A stretch of DNA of 64,000 nucleotides. Origin: Viola odorata (Eukaryota > Streptophyta > Magnoliopsida > Malpighiales > Violaceae). Below the pieces are notes generated by a model. That model was not told the DNA's origin. It saw only the letters and a program-made list of their open reading frames with translations, and did no database searches. Shown piece by piece: positions 33,743 to 45,782 of the stretch. Location: assembly GCA_963691705.1 (NCBI GenBank), contig OY829541.1, forward strand, positions 56,839,931-56,903,930. Reading direction: 5' to 3'. The position numbers and the translations under genes are program-made. How positions within the stretch are numbered: the stretch's first letter is position 1; every line of letters begins with the position of its first letter.

Positions 33743-36700
33743 CGCAGATGCTAGGACATTCTTTCAACTGTCTTGGACTCCCAAGATCCTGTAGAAATGC
33801 GGCGCTGATGGTGAGTGTATCGCAATGCCTGCTGTTGTGAAGTTTTTAACTAGCTTAGATGTTTGGTTCTCATGTTAGTGTATTCTTATTCCTTACTGCT
33901 TTGTAGTTATTGTAAGGTGATTCGTTGTCAATAGTAACACCATTCTTCCGGCAACCAGATGCTACATACCGCTGACGCGGACATATTCAACCTACCACCA
34001 GTAATGTAATTCAAAATTTTCAGTTTCAGGATGACTGGCCTGTATTTTATGTTCTCTAATAATAACTACAATAATAAAACTAGTATTGCTTCACAATCCA
34101 CAGCCTTCACACACAAGTTAGTCACGAGTTTGGGGCATAAAGCTACACATTCATGTTCGAGTGTGTTTAAACTTTAAAACCCAGAATTTAAGTAGTATTG
34201 GACCTACTAGTAACTATATGTATTCAATAGAATAAAAAATATATGTATTCTATCATAAAAATAAAGAAGAAAAAGAATTAAATGATCGAGTTCAACCGTT
34301 TAGTTTGTCTAGTTTGATTGCAATTTATGACCATAATATTAAACTGAACCGGACCGGCAGGTCTTGTCCGGACCCGTTTTGATAATTATGCTAGAAAGTA
34401 ACAGCTAAATTCAGGCTAAACAAGAACAAAGACGGGTAGTCTAGGTAAGCAACAAATTTGGGTCTAGAATGGTAAAGATGGCCTTAGGTCTAAGATTTTG
34501 TTGAGCTGGTCCGGCGGCAAATAGAGTTGATTAGAGGTCCATAAAGCAAGCCTAAAAAGGGGCTCATGCCGCTCCGTAGGGCCTAATCACGGAGACATGC
34601 TTACATAGGGAAATTGAAAAAGCAAAATCCCAAATCTTGACTCTTTCACACCTTGACAAAATATTAGAGAAAAGACTAAAAGATAGAATTATTTCAACCA
34701 AAGGCGCAGACATTATGATGGAAAAATTGCATGGAATTGGAAGCACACAGCTGGTAAAGTAAAAATTAAAAGGTGGATTCGGTTTATACGTAAAAACTAC
34801 TCATTAATGCTAATGAAGAATTATTTGCTCAAAATACTTTATGGATCAACAGATGCAAACACGATTAATTAAAATATAGTAAATTTTGAGGTTTTTTCCT
34901 ATATTACAATAATAAGGATTTTTTTATGAGCGCTGGGCTAATGTCTCTTTAACTATGTTTTTTTTTATATTTAATTTTATTTGTCTATCTATATTTTTCA
35001 TTGTAAAAATAAACATTACCCAATTAAAAGTTCTTAGATTTTCAATATGGTTTTTGATTTAAGTCAATCTACAAAGTAAATTTAGTACAATTAACAATGT
35101 AAATTTTCGTTAAATGTATACTACTCCAACTTAAACATCAATCATTCTCTTAATTTTTTTAAATTTTAACCGTAAACGATAACTAAAATCAAACAGAAGA
35201 AGCAAAGTTATTAGTAAAGGAAATTGCTAGTCTTGTTAGCAATTGAAATTGGTTTAGAAACATAAATGTTGTGGGATAGGTTATGAAGTCTTTGGAGGAA
35301 GAGAAAGTCCTATGATACCCAATGGAAGCAAACATGATGGTAGGGGCGGTGGGAGACAATTACTTTCTCTTTTTCCTTCATTTGCTTCTTCTAATTCTAA
35401 AATTCCATGTTTTTGTTGTTTTTCAACCCTAGCAATCCTAAACATTTGTCGTTTCTTTAGGTCCAAGCGAAGATTTCTTGTCCCCCCTCTCTCTTTCTCT
35501 CTCAATGTAACACTAAAAGAAATCTTGGCATAGACAAACATTTGACACGTGAGGGAGAGATGTTGGAATAAAAGATAGAAAAAGAAAAAAACATTACACA
35601 AACTGCTTTTTTCCTTGTGTTCCCAAATTGATTTTGATTGCACAAGATGGACATCATTTCTTGTTTCCCTCCGTATTAATGATCAACAAATACCAACAAA
35701 CAAATCTTGATTACTACTACCACTAAGTAGTGTCTAATTTTTTATATATATAACGTGGTGTGTTAGATTTCTTTTTAGGTTAGATTAATATACGCTTCGT
35801 CGTATTAGAGTTCAAAAACTGACCTAAGTGACACCTTAAAATTTTTAAAACAATTGTTACACCAAAATTTAAATTCAAAATTTTAAAGTACGAGCATAAA
35901 TTCTAAACCAACTCCGTTGTATCTCATTAATATTCCTAGCTAACAAGAGCCGGCGATAAAATAAACACATGCTGCTCCACCTTTTAACAAATTATAGACT
36001 CTCTTTTGTATAATGATTTTATTCTTTCAAAAAATAAATCTTTCTCGAATTCACTAAAAGAAAACTCCTCAATCGCATATTGGTTTTTGTCATTGTGTAT
36101 ACTGGAACATCCAATCCAAAAACTAGTAGTAAAATATTTATAATTGGTTTTTTCTTTGAGTTGTATTTCGTACTCGATTTTCATCATAGTAGAATATTTT
36201 TTCCTACCTTTGCCTACAACCGTATGCATCATGATTAAACCACGTAAATCTTATGTCTACTTTCCTTTTCTTCTATTCTCGTTTTACCGTTAATTGTGTG
36301 TTTTATATTAGTTATAGATGGATTTGTGTTATAAAAAATAAATCACGTTAGAAGCTTTCATATTTTAAGGTGCGACAAAAGTGAAATAAGATTAAATAAG
36401 AAATACTCAAAAAAATCGAATGAAATATATTATATTGAAACGTTTAATAACAAATTCACATTTTTTTTGTTATAATTTCTTTAAGGGCTCTTTTAATTTT
36501 AACTAACTAAAATTGGAGTGAAACATAAGGGTCCATTTATAATTTTATGTTATGGGTCATGAAAATGTCTACTCCCTTTATTCTTACAAAAATATCATTT
36601 TAATTAAAATTGTATTACTAAGGTTTTTTAATACATTTTTAATTTTTCAATAAAAAATTAGTTAATAAAAAGCTAACATACGAATGATGATAGAGAATTT

Positions 36701-37477
36701 TGTCAATTGGTGTTTGGTTGCATCTTGGAGCATGCATCACCCATAGCCATGGCCCTATTTTATGGATATATAGATGTACTTATTAATTATAGTACAAAAC
36801 AGGTCAAGAAATGAACTGTATTGAAGTACACTACCATGTCACTCAATGCACCAACACATAGTCTTATGACTAGCACCACTCTTAATTTTGTTCTTCGCCC
36901 AAGGCCCTTCATGCGCAACACGATAATCTAGCTAATCCATTGAACATTGATCGCCCGAATTTATATCAACATTTCTCTTCTTTTGCCTTTTCTTTTGTAC
37001 ACATGTTCGCTAGTACCAATGCCATTGTATCTTATTTGAGCATCCATTAGTCGTCCACATTCATCTCTCCATCTATGCCAAGTCTACATTAAAATCTTAA
37101 TCATATATAATAGTGATTAATATGAATTGATGTATTATCATTTGTAAAACTCGACTTTACTAATTTTTTATCGGTTTCAAACATAAAATTATTTATATTT
37201 AGTTTACTCCATATTCAAGAGGAGACAACCATAAGGGACTTTGTTGGTGGAAAATGCTAAAAACCTCTTTCGTACACAGTCTTCCAAGATTCAAATTAAA
37301 CTAGGAGTAGTAATGATGGTTAAAAAAATAAATTGTAAATCTAATTAGATTGGTCTTATTTTTGCACATGAGCCACATTGAGTTATAAATAAGACTAAAC
37401 AATAATTTTAGTTTTTAACTTTTAACGTCACTAATCAAACTAAAGTGAAGACCATCTTTAGTCAAGCTACTCACTGA
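33743..37477. other. long intergenic stretch between PPOX1 and the Aux/IAA gene
   Basis: 33743-34080 is likely the PPOX1 3'UTR and flank. 34300-34394 (AACTGAACCGGACCGG... GTCCGGACCCGTTTTGATAATTATG) resembles the right end of the hAT MITE at 51071-51605 and is probably a decayed copy. The remainder is AT-rich; the frames at 35281-35643 and elsewhere have no recognisable protein. Confidence 0.5.
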
Positions 37478-37688
37478 CACGTGTAAATGTCGGCTACATA
37501 GGCAACATAAGCTGAATAGGTTCTACTGATTAATAAAATCTTTATTTATTTATTTTTTTAAAATTATTAGATTATGTGTCGACTATTTTGATTTTGAACA
37601 GGACAGGATTCTAAAAGACAATAAAACTTTTCATCATTTATTTTTTAACTTTTAATTTACTGGAATAATTAATTCTTCCTATATATAA
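37478..37688 (+). promoter_or_regulatory. Aux/IAA promoter: G-box, auxin-response-like sites, TATA box
   Basis: G-box CACGTG at 37478-37483, TGTCGG (a high-affinity ARF core) at 37488-37493, a second TGTCGA at 37577-37582 and TATATATAA at 37680-37688, about 62 bases before the ATG. Spacing fits a core promoter for the gene at 37750. Binding is inferred from motifs only. Confidence 0.5.
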
Positions 37689-37749
37689 GCCCGAAGCTGT
37701 GGCGGCTTCTTTGGATTCCATCTCTCAAATTTCAAAAGAAGTTCAAGAA

Positions 37750-38742
37750 ATGGGGAGAGGGAGAGGTATTGCTCGTAGCTATAGTTCTTCATCATCTTCT
37801 CTCGAGAGCAGCAATTGCCCAGCTACTTTTTCAAGCCAGTCTTCTCAGTTCACTACAGATCTTAGACTTGGACTCAGCATTTCTTCAACATCTCATCATC
37901 AACCCAACCCTTCTAATTTCCCAATCAGGTATGATCTTAATAATCATTTCTTTTAATTTGATTTTGTTAAAACCATTACGTATCGTGATTTTTCGATACA
38001 AGGTGGCGCACAACCAGCACCTGTGTGGCCTTTTTTGAGGCACTGGACGCTCGAGCTTACATTTTGTGACATTGGTCCACAAAACGTAAACTCATCCAAC
38101 GACCTCATAAATGAGCCACACGAGTCAGAAAATACTTTTCTAATTTTTGTTGTTGCTAATTTTGATTGTAATTAGGAGGGAAGAAGAAGAAGGAGAGTAC
38201 AATAGTGCAACATTTTTTGTGAAGGTTTACATGGAAGGAATCCCAATAGGGAGGAAACTGGACCTGTTAGCTCATGATGGTTACCGTGATTTAATTAGGA
38301 CCCTTGATCTTATGTTCAACACCACAATTATCTGTAAGTACTTCTTAATTACTTTTTTTCCAATTAATTAGCATTCTTCTTCTTTTTTAATTTTTTGGCA
38401 TTAACATAATTATAATTAATGATCTGCAAAATGTATGTTTATGCAGGGGCTGAAATGGATGGTGAACATGCCGAGCAATTCCATGTGTTGACATATGAAG
38501 ACAAAGAAGGGGATTGGCTTATGGTTGGGGATGTTCCTTGGGAGTAAGTTTCATTCTTCATTACTAATCATCATTGCTATACCATGATCGAACTCGTGAA
38601 CTAACCAGTTGATAAGTAATTAGATTAATAAACTATTTATACTGCTAATTGATTACATATTTATCCATTAATTAATTTTTATATATACAGGATGTTCTTG
38701 TGCTCGGTGAGGAGACTGAAGATCACAAGAGTAGAAACCTGA
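37750..38742 (+). CDS. IAA20: short Aux/IAA protein without domain II (IAA20/IAA30 type)
   Basis: Four exons: 37750-37928, 38176-38333, 38447-38543 and 38691-38742; 486 bases, 161 residues, in phase. After a Ser-rich N-terminus, domain I reads [10 protein letters not shown], an LxLxL EAR motif that recruits TOPLESS corepressors. The degron of domain II (VGWPP core) is absent: the sequence passes from [10 protein letters not shown] through an acidic REEEEGEYN linker straight into the PB1 domain ([20 protein letters not shown], then [19 protein letters not shown]), ending RLKITRVET. Proteins of this type (Arabidopsis IAA20, IAA30, IAA31) are long-lived repressors of ARF-driven transcription in the nucleus. 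Position two genes from ASY3 supports IAA20/IAA30. Confidence 0.93.
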
Positions 38743-39654
38743 TATCATTTTGGTCCATCTCCATCGCAATCAATGCATGCTCCTTAATTTCAGCTGAAGT
38801 ACAAAAAAAATAGGTTATGTGTTGAGATGAACCACACTTGTATAATTTTGTAGCAAAATGATAGAGGAAATATATTATATAGTTTAGCCTTTTGCTTGTC
38901 AATTAAATATCCCCTGGGTTAATTAAAATTCATAATTCAATTTCCCTAAAGTTTACAATCACAGAAAGAAACCAAAGTAAAAATGAATTCAACTCAAACC
39001 TTAAAAATAAAATAATTGTGCATCTACCATCCTTAATTAATCAATTACACGAGCCCACACCAAATAGTATTCGTACGTATTTCATTAATTATCTTGTTGG
39101 TACCATAAGTATTTATAAGAACTCGAATTAAAATTCGATTTTTTACTCCCTTATAAAAATGGGAACAAAATAACTGGGATTAAAGATTTGTAAAAAATGA
39201 AAAAGTTTCATCTGAGCTACAACATTGTCCTGGAACTCAGCTCATTATTCATAGCCCAAAGCTCATTGGGTATGGGCTCAGTTGTGAATTTTTTTACATA
39301 GCCCAGGGGTAGAAGGTTAGGCCCCAACTCTCACAAAAGGAGAAAGTCTTGGCCCAAAATTTAAATGCCCTTCAAAATTTATATTAAAAGAATAGTCATT
39401 ACGAAGTACTTTCTACAATAACATAATCTCACTTCGTATTAAATGTCGTCTCACTAATTAGTTATTAAATTTATTAAATAGTATAATTTTTATAATTATA
39501 AAACTATTAATTAATTTTACGAATTTTCCTCATTTTTTTCCCCTTTCGATGGTGGATCATGATTCATGCCTGATAATGATTGATGAATTGATGTTCCATG
39601 TAGTACTTTTTAGTGCACATTCTGAGCACTATAGCGACAGCCACCACAATTCTT
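38743..39654. other. 3' flank of the Aux/IAA gene, AT-rich
   Basis: Probable 3'UTR to about 38890, then AT-rich sequence. A short frame at 39549 has no recognisable content. Confidence 0.5.
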
Positions 39655-39797
39655 CTAACAAAAGGGGGAAAATCCATAAATTTTTAGGTTTAAACTATAG
39701 TTTTTTAATTATTATTATTATTATTATTCTAACAAAAGGGGGAAAATCCATAAATTTTTAGGTTTAAACTATAGTTTTTTAATTATTATTATTATAA
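39655..39797. repeat. 74-bp tandem duplication
   Basis: CTAACAAAAGGGGGAAAATC through AGTTTTTTAATTATTATTATT occurs twice head to tail (39655-39728 and 39729-39797), almost without mismatch; the ATT run differs in length. Confidence 0.92.
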
Positions 39798-39942
39798 ATC
39801 TTAAGAATCCTTAATTTTGTGTGTGTATTAACTCAACTCATATCGATGTTGTTCGCACAGGTTAATTAATTAAAAGAAAAAATATTTATGTACTTTTTGT
39901 TTTATACACAAAAATTAAACCTGTTATTTGTTATTTAAAAAA

Positions 39943-41139
39943 GGGTAATTGAAATTTCGGGTACCTGTACCTTGGGGTTTGACTTTATTTGGCACCTTTA
40001 CCTTTTTTTTGTGTTTAAAAAGTACTCGTACTCAAATCTTTGTTCACATTTGGTACCTGCGATCATTTCCGTCACCACTTTTCCGTTATCTAGCCTACAT
40101 AGCATGACACGTCATCAATATGATGACATGGCATGCCATGTCAGCATTAGTTTAATATTTTTTTTCTTTTTCTTCCTTTTTCTTTCTTTCTTCTTCCCCG
40201 ACCAGCTCATCCCCACGTCCAAGAACTCTTTCGCATAATAAAAAGAACAACCAAATAATTAAAACCCCAAAATTCCTAACCCATCCTCATCTTCTTCTTC
40301 TCCTTTGTTTCCTGCAAAAACACATTCAAACAGCAGCAGCAAGGATTCCAATTCTGGGTTGGTGTAGAAGCCGGGATGGAGGAGACATACTGCAACCTCA
40401 TCGCTACCCTCAACCGCTTCAACCTCCCAATTCTTGAAAGAATCAGACTCAGTGCAGAGAGAGGCACCCTTTACCAGGTAAGCAAGCAAACCCTAAAATC
40501 AAAATTCAATTTCTTGTTGGATTAATTGCAAAATTGGGTATCTGATTTCTCTTCAATTTCTTGTTGGATTAATTGCAAAATTGGTTGGTGGATCGAACCC
40601 ATTACACAGCTCCGCGATCAAGCCATCTCCGCCCAGCTTCTCGGCCATCAGCGGCAAGTGGTCGTGGAAATTCTGGGTTGGTGTAGAAGCCATTGATGGG
40701 TAATTAATTAATTGATTAATAAATCAGGTACCAAATGCTGTAATTAATTCAGGGCAAGATAGTTTAATTGATTAATTGTGGGTTTTTTGTTTGTGAATTG
40801 TGAGTGAGGAAATGAGGAGGTGGGAGGTGGGGATGAAGATGGTCGGGGAAGAAGAAGAGAGAAAGGAAAAAAGAAAAGAAAAAGAAAGAAAAAGAAAAAA
40901 AAGAAAAAAAGGGAAAGAAAAAAAAATATTAAACTAATGCTGACGTGGCATGCCATGTCATCATATTGATGACGTGTCATGCCACGTAGGTTAGATAACG
41001 GAAAAGTGGTGACGGAAACGGCCGCAGGTACCAAATGTGAACAAAGATTTGAGTACGAGTACCTTTTAAATACAAAAAAAAGTAGAGGTGCCAAATAAAA
41101 TCAAACCCCAAGTTACAGGTACCGAAATTTCAATTACCC
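39943..41139. mobile_element. Mutator-like element with a captured first exon
   Basis: Ends GGGTAATTGAAATTTCGGTA-like on both sides (left GGGTAATTGAAATTTCGGGT, right complement GGGTAATTGAAATTTCGGTA), with TIRs of about 230 bp including CATGACACGTCATCA and GACGTGGCATGCCATGTCA. A 10-bp duplication ATTTAAAAAA flanks it at 39933-39942 and 41140-41149. Interior 40240-40740 is gene-derived, followed by a purine-rich tract (40850-40925) as in the nested element at 26688-28579. No transposase. Confidence 0.93.
40376..40477 (+). pseudogene. captured first exon with start codon and splice donor, gene not identified
   Basis: A 34-codon frame begins METT-like at an ATG (MEETYCNLIATLNRFNLPIL) and ends CTTTACCAG/GTAAGC. 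Upstream is a C-rich leader with CAG repeats, downstream an intron-like stretch. Within it ATTCTGGGTTGGTGTAGAAG occurs twice (about 40350 and 40669) and TTTCTTGTTGGATTAATTGC twice, so the capture was rearranged. I do not recognise the protein. Confidence 0.5.
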
Positions 41140-41212
41140 ATTTAAAAAATATATGTATCAAATCACTAGTTTCAATTACTTATTGCTAATTCCAGTGCCG
41201 GCCAGCCGCCTA

Positions 41213-44200
41213 TTAAGCAAATGGTTTTTGATTTTGACAATCCAAGTTGGGTCCGGTTTCAACCCCAAACATTTTAGCATATCTCTCAAAATACCCAATC
41301 CGATCCTGAACAGAGGCGGTGGTCTGAATTCCACATTCAAGTCCGCCGTTGATGATGTTGGTCAATAGCCCATACCCGGCTGTACGGTTCGCCGCAATAT
41401 CAGCTTGCGTTGGCACATATCTCCCCACCATCACCTCGTGGCACGACGGCTTCGGCTTCTGCTCCGTCATCCAAAACCACAGCGCCGTTTTGAACGATAT
41501 TACCGAGTTGTTCGCCACTATTTCTGGGTTCGTAAGGATATCCAACCCCAACGCTTTCCCTGCCGGCCCATAGTTGTAGTTCCTGCATGTGCCGCCATAT
41601 TAAAAGATCAATATTAATATTAATATAATTTAATTTAATTCTTACTAATTTTTAAATATTATTATTACCGCCCATAAAATACTCAATAGTATTTCATATA
41701 AAATATGAGTAATTAAATTCTCACCCATAAAAAAATTCTCAATGTATTTGATATTTAAATTCTCACAAATAATTGAATCGTTTAACCAATAAAATGATTA
41801 TATATGACGCAGATAGTAGCTACATATGATAAAATGAATACAAATTTATTTTTATTTTTATTTTTTAATGAAATTAAAAACCATTCGGATAGATTCTTAT
41901 CAAGTCAAAAGATTTTACTACATATAACTACAATATTGGTTAAACGACATGCGAGCCAAGTTGAAATATCAGATTCACACAAACAGGAGTCATATATCAA
42001 GTTCGAATGCCTAACTTCCATTACTAATCTAGATTAGCATGCAATATATATGTAGTGAAATTTCAATTATTATTATTTAATGTTCTTACTTTTCGATTCC
42101 AACTATCTAGCATCAAACCTGTTTGGGCCGAAAGTGAGTCTCGTTTGGATGTAGTAGGATTGGACCGAAATCCAAACACTATAATTGAATGTATTGTAAT
42201 AGTAACTGGAGAAATTAATTTACCATGAGAGTTGAATGGGTCCTCTTCCTTTGTATGATTTGCCAGGGAAGCAAGGCCATTTGGTGTTGGTGGAGTCGCA
42301 GTAATTATTACTTTGTGGGCTGACTTCTTCTTTGAAGCACAGGCCCCATGCATATGGTCCGTCGGGTGCGGTGGCCCACCCACCGGTGGTCTCGTGCGAT
42401 ATTTGACCAAGAAACGCCGCAATTTCTCGTTTTCGTGTGTCTAAATCTCCTGTTTCCAAACTTAGGAAAACATTTAGGCCCGTTTACCTGGGCAGATTCT
42501 CCCGAAAATTCTCCAGTTTTTTGAAAACTGGGAGAATTTTCAGAAAATGTGTTTACTTGGCGTTGTTTTTATTTTCTAAATGAAAACGAAAATACTCTAT
42601 TTGAAAAACGGTGAACAAATTTTGAAAACAACAAAAAAGTTGTTCTCTATTTTTCTACTCCATTTGGCCTAAGTTTCCCGCAGTTTGAAAACACGCTTCT
42701 CAAACTGAGGATTAAATGAATTTTTCATTAATACCATTCTACCCCTCACTCTCTTAACGCAGCCTTCTTCATCTTCTTCCTCTCTTCTTCGTGCCCTACC
42801 TCACGCAGCCGTTCCTCTTCTTCTCCTTAGCCTCACGCCGGCCTTCTTCTCCTCAATCGCCTCCGTCCGACTCCTCTCTCGCCTCCGGCCTTCTTCTCCA
42901 TCGCGATTCACGTTCTCCTTCTCTTCGTCCATCGTTTTTTGTCCCGTGGTAGCTATTTCTGGGATTTGTGGACAACATAACAAAACATTAGCGAACTGGA
43001 AATCTATGCTGCAGCCCAGGTTAGCTTCTTTCTATCAACTCTCCTTTGAGTTTTGTCCGTTACTGAACTTTTTTCTGCTTACAGATTTTGAAAAAAATGC
43101 TTTGATAACTATGATGGGTTCTGACCAAAAATGGAAAACTTGTATCTTAGATGAAGAAAGACCATCAAAGTCTGACACTTTTGGTTTATCCTCGTTTCCT
43201 GTTGGAAGCCCAAAGGGTTAAAATGCTTCAAGAATTATCATTATGTTATTAGAGATAGTTAAACCATGAATTTGGGTGACAATGATTTTGTCAACAATGA
43301 GTTGGGTTTTAGGGGTTTAGTTCCCAGTACTGAACACAACTGGAAATGGCACTACATAATGTTTGGCTGGATTTTCATTGCTGACCAGGTTTGTTTCTTC
43401 TTACCATATAATTTCTAATTGATGTGCTATATAGGGTTTTAATTTGGCTGGATTTTCAACAATTTCAGGCTGAAATTTCAATTTTGGTTTGGAAATACTG
43501 TGCTATGCGTTTAATTTTTAGGAATGAAGTTTTACTCATATCTGTCCTGGAAACCAATTTGCTGCCGATTTGCTGTCTGTGGTTTATTGATTTATTGTGC
43601 TGATTTCAATTTTTGTCCAATGAAAGTCAGAAAAATAGGAGCTTATTATATGTAACTATGCTCTATAACCAGAAACCTTATCAAAGTAGAAATTGAACAT
43701 GATCCAGGAGAGGTCTCTACTCTCCTGTCCCTCTTGTCTGAACGTTGGAATTTGAAGTGACTTGACGTTTAATAGGCAATGGTGGTGCGGAGCCAAGATA
43801 CACTCGTTAAATAAATGGAAGAACAATATGTCTAACCTTCTCATTTTTGGCATCCCATCTTGTTATTCACTTGAATTGGTAGCTATTTGTTTGCTTTACA
43901 GAATTGCTCTTATACTTTAGTAGTTATGTTATTTGTAGGAGAACTTGGAAAACCATAGTATAAGCATATCTTGGCCTGTGTGTGTTTGTCGGTCTGCTAT
44001 TTTGCCAGCAGATCATGTCTGTCTTGTTGCAGATGTAGTGGTTTGATTGTGTGTTGGTCAGTTGCTATGTTAGCAGCTCTTTTCTGCTTGTGGCGTCTGC
44101 AGCTGGTTCTGTTGTTCTGGTCTGCTATTTTACACAGCAGCTCCCTTGCTGTTCATGTCAGGTTGTGGGTCTGCTAATGTGCAGTAGTGTGTTTTGATGG

Positions 44201-45782
44201 TTGTTTTTGGTTCAGTCTTTCTTTTCCTGGCCTGTTCAACAAGGTGCGTGTCTGTTGTGTTCTGCTGGGTAGAGTGGTGGGGCGGTTGTGTGCTGCAGCG
44301 TGGTTGGTCAGTTTTGTTTTTTGGTCTTTTGGTTCTGTCTCTCTTTTCTGGGTAGACAAGCCAGGTTTGTTTAGTCATGTTCCTCAGTTGCGGTTGGAGT
44401 AGTGAAGCTTGTATCTCAGTTGGACAGAGTGAACGCAAGGCTGTAAGCCACAAGGTGACTCATTTCAAATACTTCCTTTTACTCTCAGTGAATCATTGCT
44501 TTTAAGAGTAGGACTTTGCAACTTGTGCCACTGGAGGTTTCAGTAGTCTTTATTATTTGGTCCCTCTTGGGTTTTTACACATAGGTTTCTGGCTTCAGCT
44601 ATTTTACTTTAATTAGTGAACTGCTGGAAAAGGAACTGCACATGGAATATCAATTCTGAGTTTATTTTAAAGAAAGATTAGCGACTATGTTAATCCTGTC
44701 TCACATCTTCCCGTTGGCAACAGAAAGATGGCTCAGCTACGGCGGTAATTTGCTGCTCCCCTTGGATAATGGAAAGCGCACAGTACTGAAGGAATTGAAA
44801 CATTCTCATGTAGTCATAGAACTGTGTTTTTTTAGCTCGTAAATTGTCAGTTCTTGACTTTCTTGTCCCAACCATTGTCAGGCTTAGATAGGCAAACATG
44901 TATTTTCATTACAGCATAGAGAACTTTTGTTGTACAAAAAAGGTGTTTATTACAATAAAGGAGAAGTCTTGCAGAAAGTCGCTGTATATGTTTATTCTTA
45001 ATAAGTTTTACAGTGAATATAGAAAAATACTGATTACAATTCACACAATCAAGCAGCAAGAATTACAGAAACAGAATACACAGAAGATAAAAAAATACTA
45101 TCCATTTTTTTTTCATCAGCAACAATAAGGACAAATTATAAGGCCATTCTCATTACAAACCTTGCATTTACTTGACAACCCATCATCGGCAGAAATGATT
45201 CTACGGCTTCCATTGCAGTTGAATTAACATAGTATGTTTTTAATGTCATTTTTTTTAATATTTAAAGCAATGAACAATAAGACTATTTTATGTATTTTAT
45301 TTTCAGGTAGAAACATGAATAATAAGCAATTATTTTTTATTTTTCAAAAATTTAGAAATTAGTGCACAGTAAGTGCGTTTTTCAGTTTTTTAAATCAGGA
45401 AAATAAAACCAGCATGTGAAGTAAACAGGTTTTCCAGTTTTTCTGATCAGGAAAATTGTGTGAAGTAAACACGTTTTTCAGTTTTCAGAATGAAAATAAA
45501 ATTCTCGAAATTCAGAAAAACAGCAAATTTTCAAATTGAACATATATCCCAAGTAAACGGGGCCTTAGTTGCTTGGATGAATGAATCGTACGTGAAGAAA
45601 TTGTTAGCTGGGCAGACGGCGTCGTCCTTGTGTAAGAAAATGTCACGGAAAAGATCTCTAGAAACGAGATCGGAGATGCCTAGTCGCGGCGGCGGCCGCC
45701 TTGCTTCCGCTAATTTATGAGAAGAGAGGGAGAGGAGAAGAGTAATGATGGATAGGAAGATGAGAGAATGAGAAGATGCCAT
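41213..45782 (-). pseudogene. GH19 chitinase gene, broken by a transposon and a frameshift
   Basis: Minus-strand pieces: 45782-45565 (signal peptide MASSHSLIFLSIITLLLSLS, then mature ISDLVSRDLFRDIFLHKDDA... FIQATK), 42476-42224 (FPKFGN, then [20 protein letters not shown]... [14 protein letters not shown]) and 41582-41213 ([16 protein letters not shown]... [11 protein letters not shown], stop). The last intron is a clean GT-AG at the usual GH19 position. Both catalytic glutamates are kept (SHETTGGW and CFKEE). There is no hevein domain, so it is class II-like, apoplastic, with no vacuolar tail. A 3,088-bp element interrupts the first exon, and the frame is lost again just after FPKFGN, where GGAAACAGGAGAT has one base too many or two too few. 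Either lesion should be inactivating. Confidence 0.9.
42477..45564. mobile_element. PIF/Harbinger-like (Tourist-type) insertion in the chitinase exon
   Basis: Left end GGCCCGTTTACCTGGGCAGA, right end complement GGCCCCGTTTACTTGGGATA; TTA is duplicated on both sides (42474-42476 and 45565-45567). The 3-bp TTA duplication and GGSCC start are the PIF/Harbinger signature. Removing the element and one TTA rejoins CAAGCAACTAAATGTTTTCC, restoring chitinase codons. The 3.1-kb interior has A/G-rich or T/C-rich subterminal parts (42490-42700, 45340-45530), a polypyrimidine tract (42730-42930) and intron-like sequence with TGTTCTG-rich stretches at 43970-44400. I saw no DDE transposase or Myb-like ORF, so it is non-autonomous. 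Confidence 0.88.

Noticed and set aside
35281..35643. 120-residue minus-strand frame
   Set aside because: No domain, no conserved context and no splice or promoter evidence; composition is that of random AT-rich DNA.
43971..44453. Cys-rich and Thr/Gln-rich frames in the Harbinger-like element
   Set aside because: Overlapping frames on both strands from a TGTTCTG-rich stretch; none resembles a transposase or Myb-like protein.
42477..45564. A long natural intron of the chitinase gene
   Set aside because: The ends are transposon TIRs with a TTA duplication and lack GT/AG, and GH19 genes have no intron at that codon.
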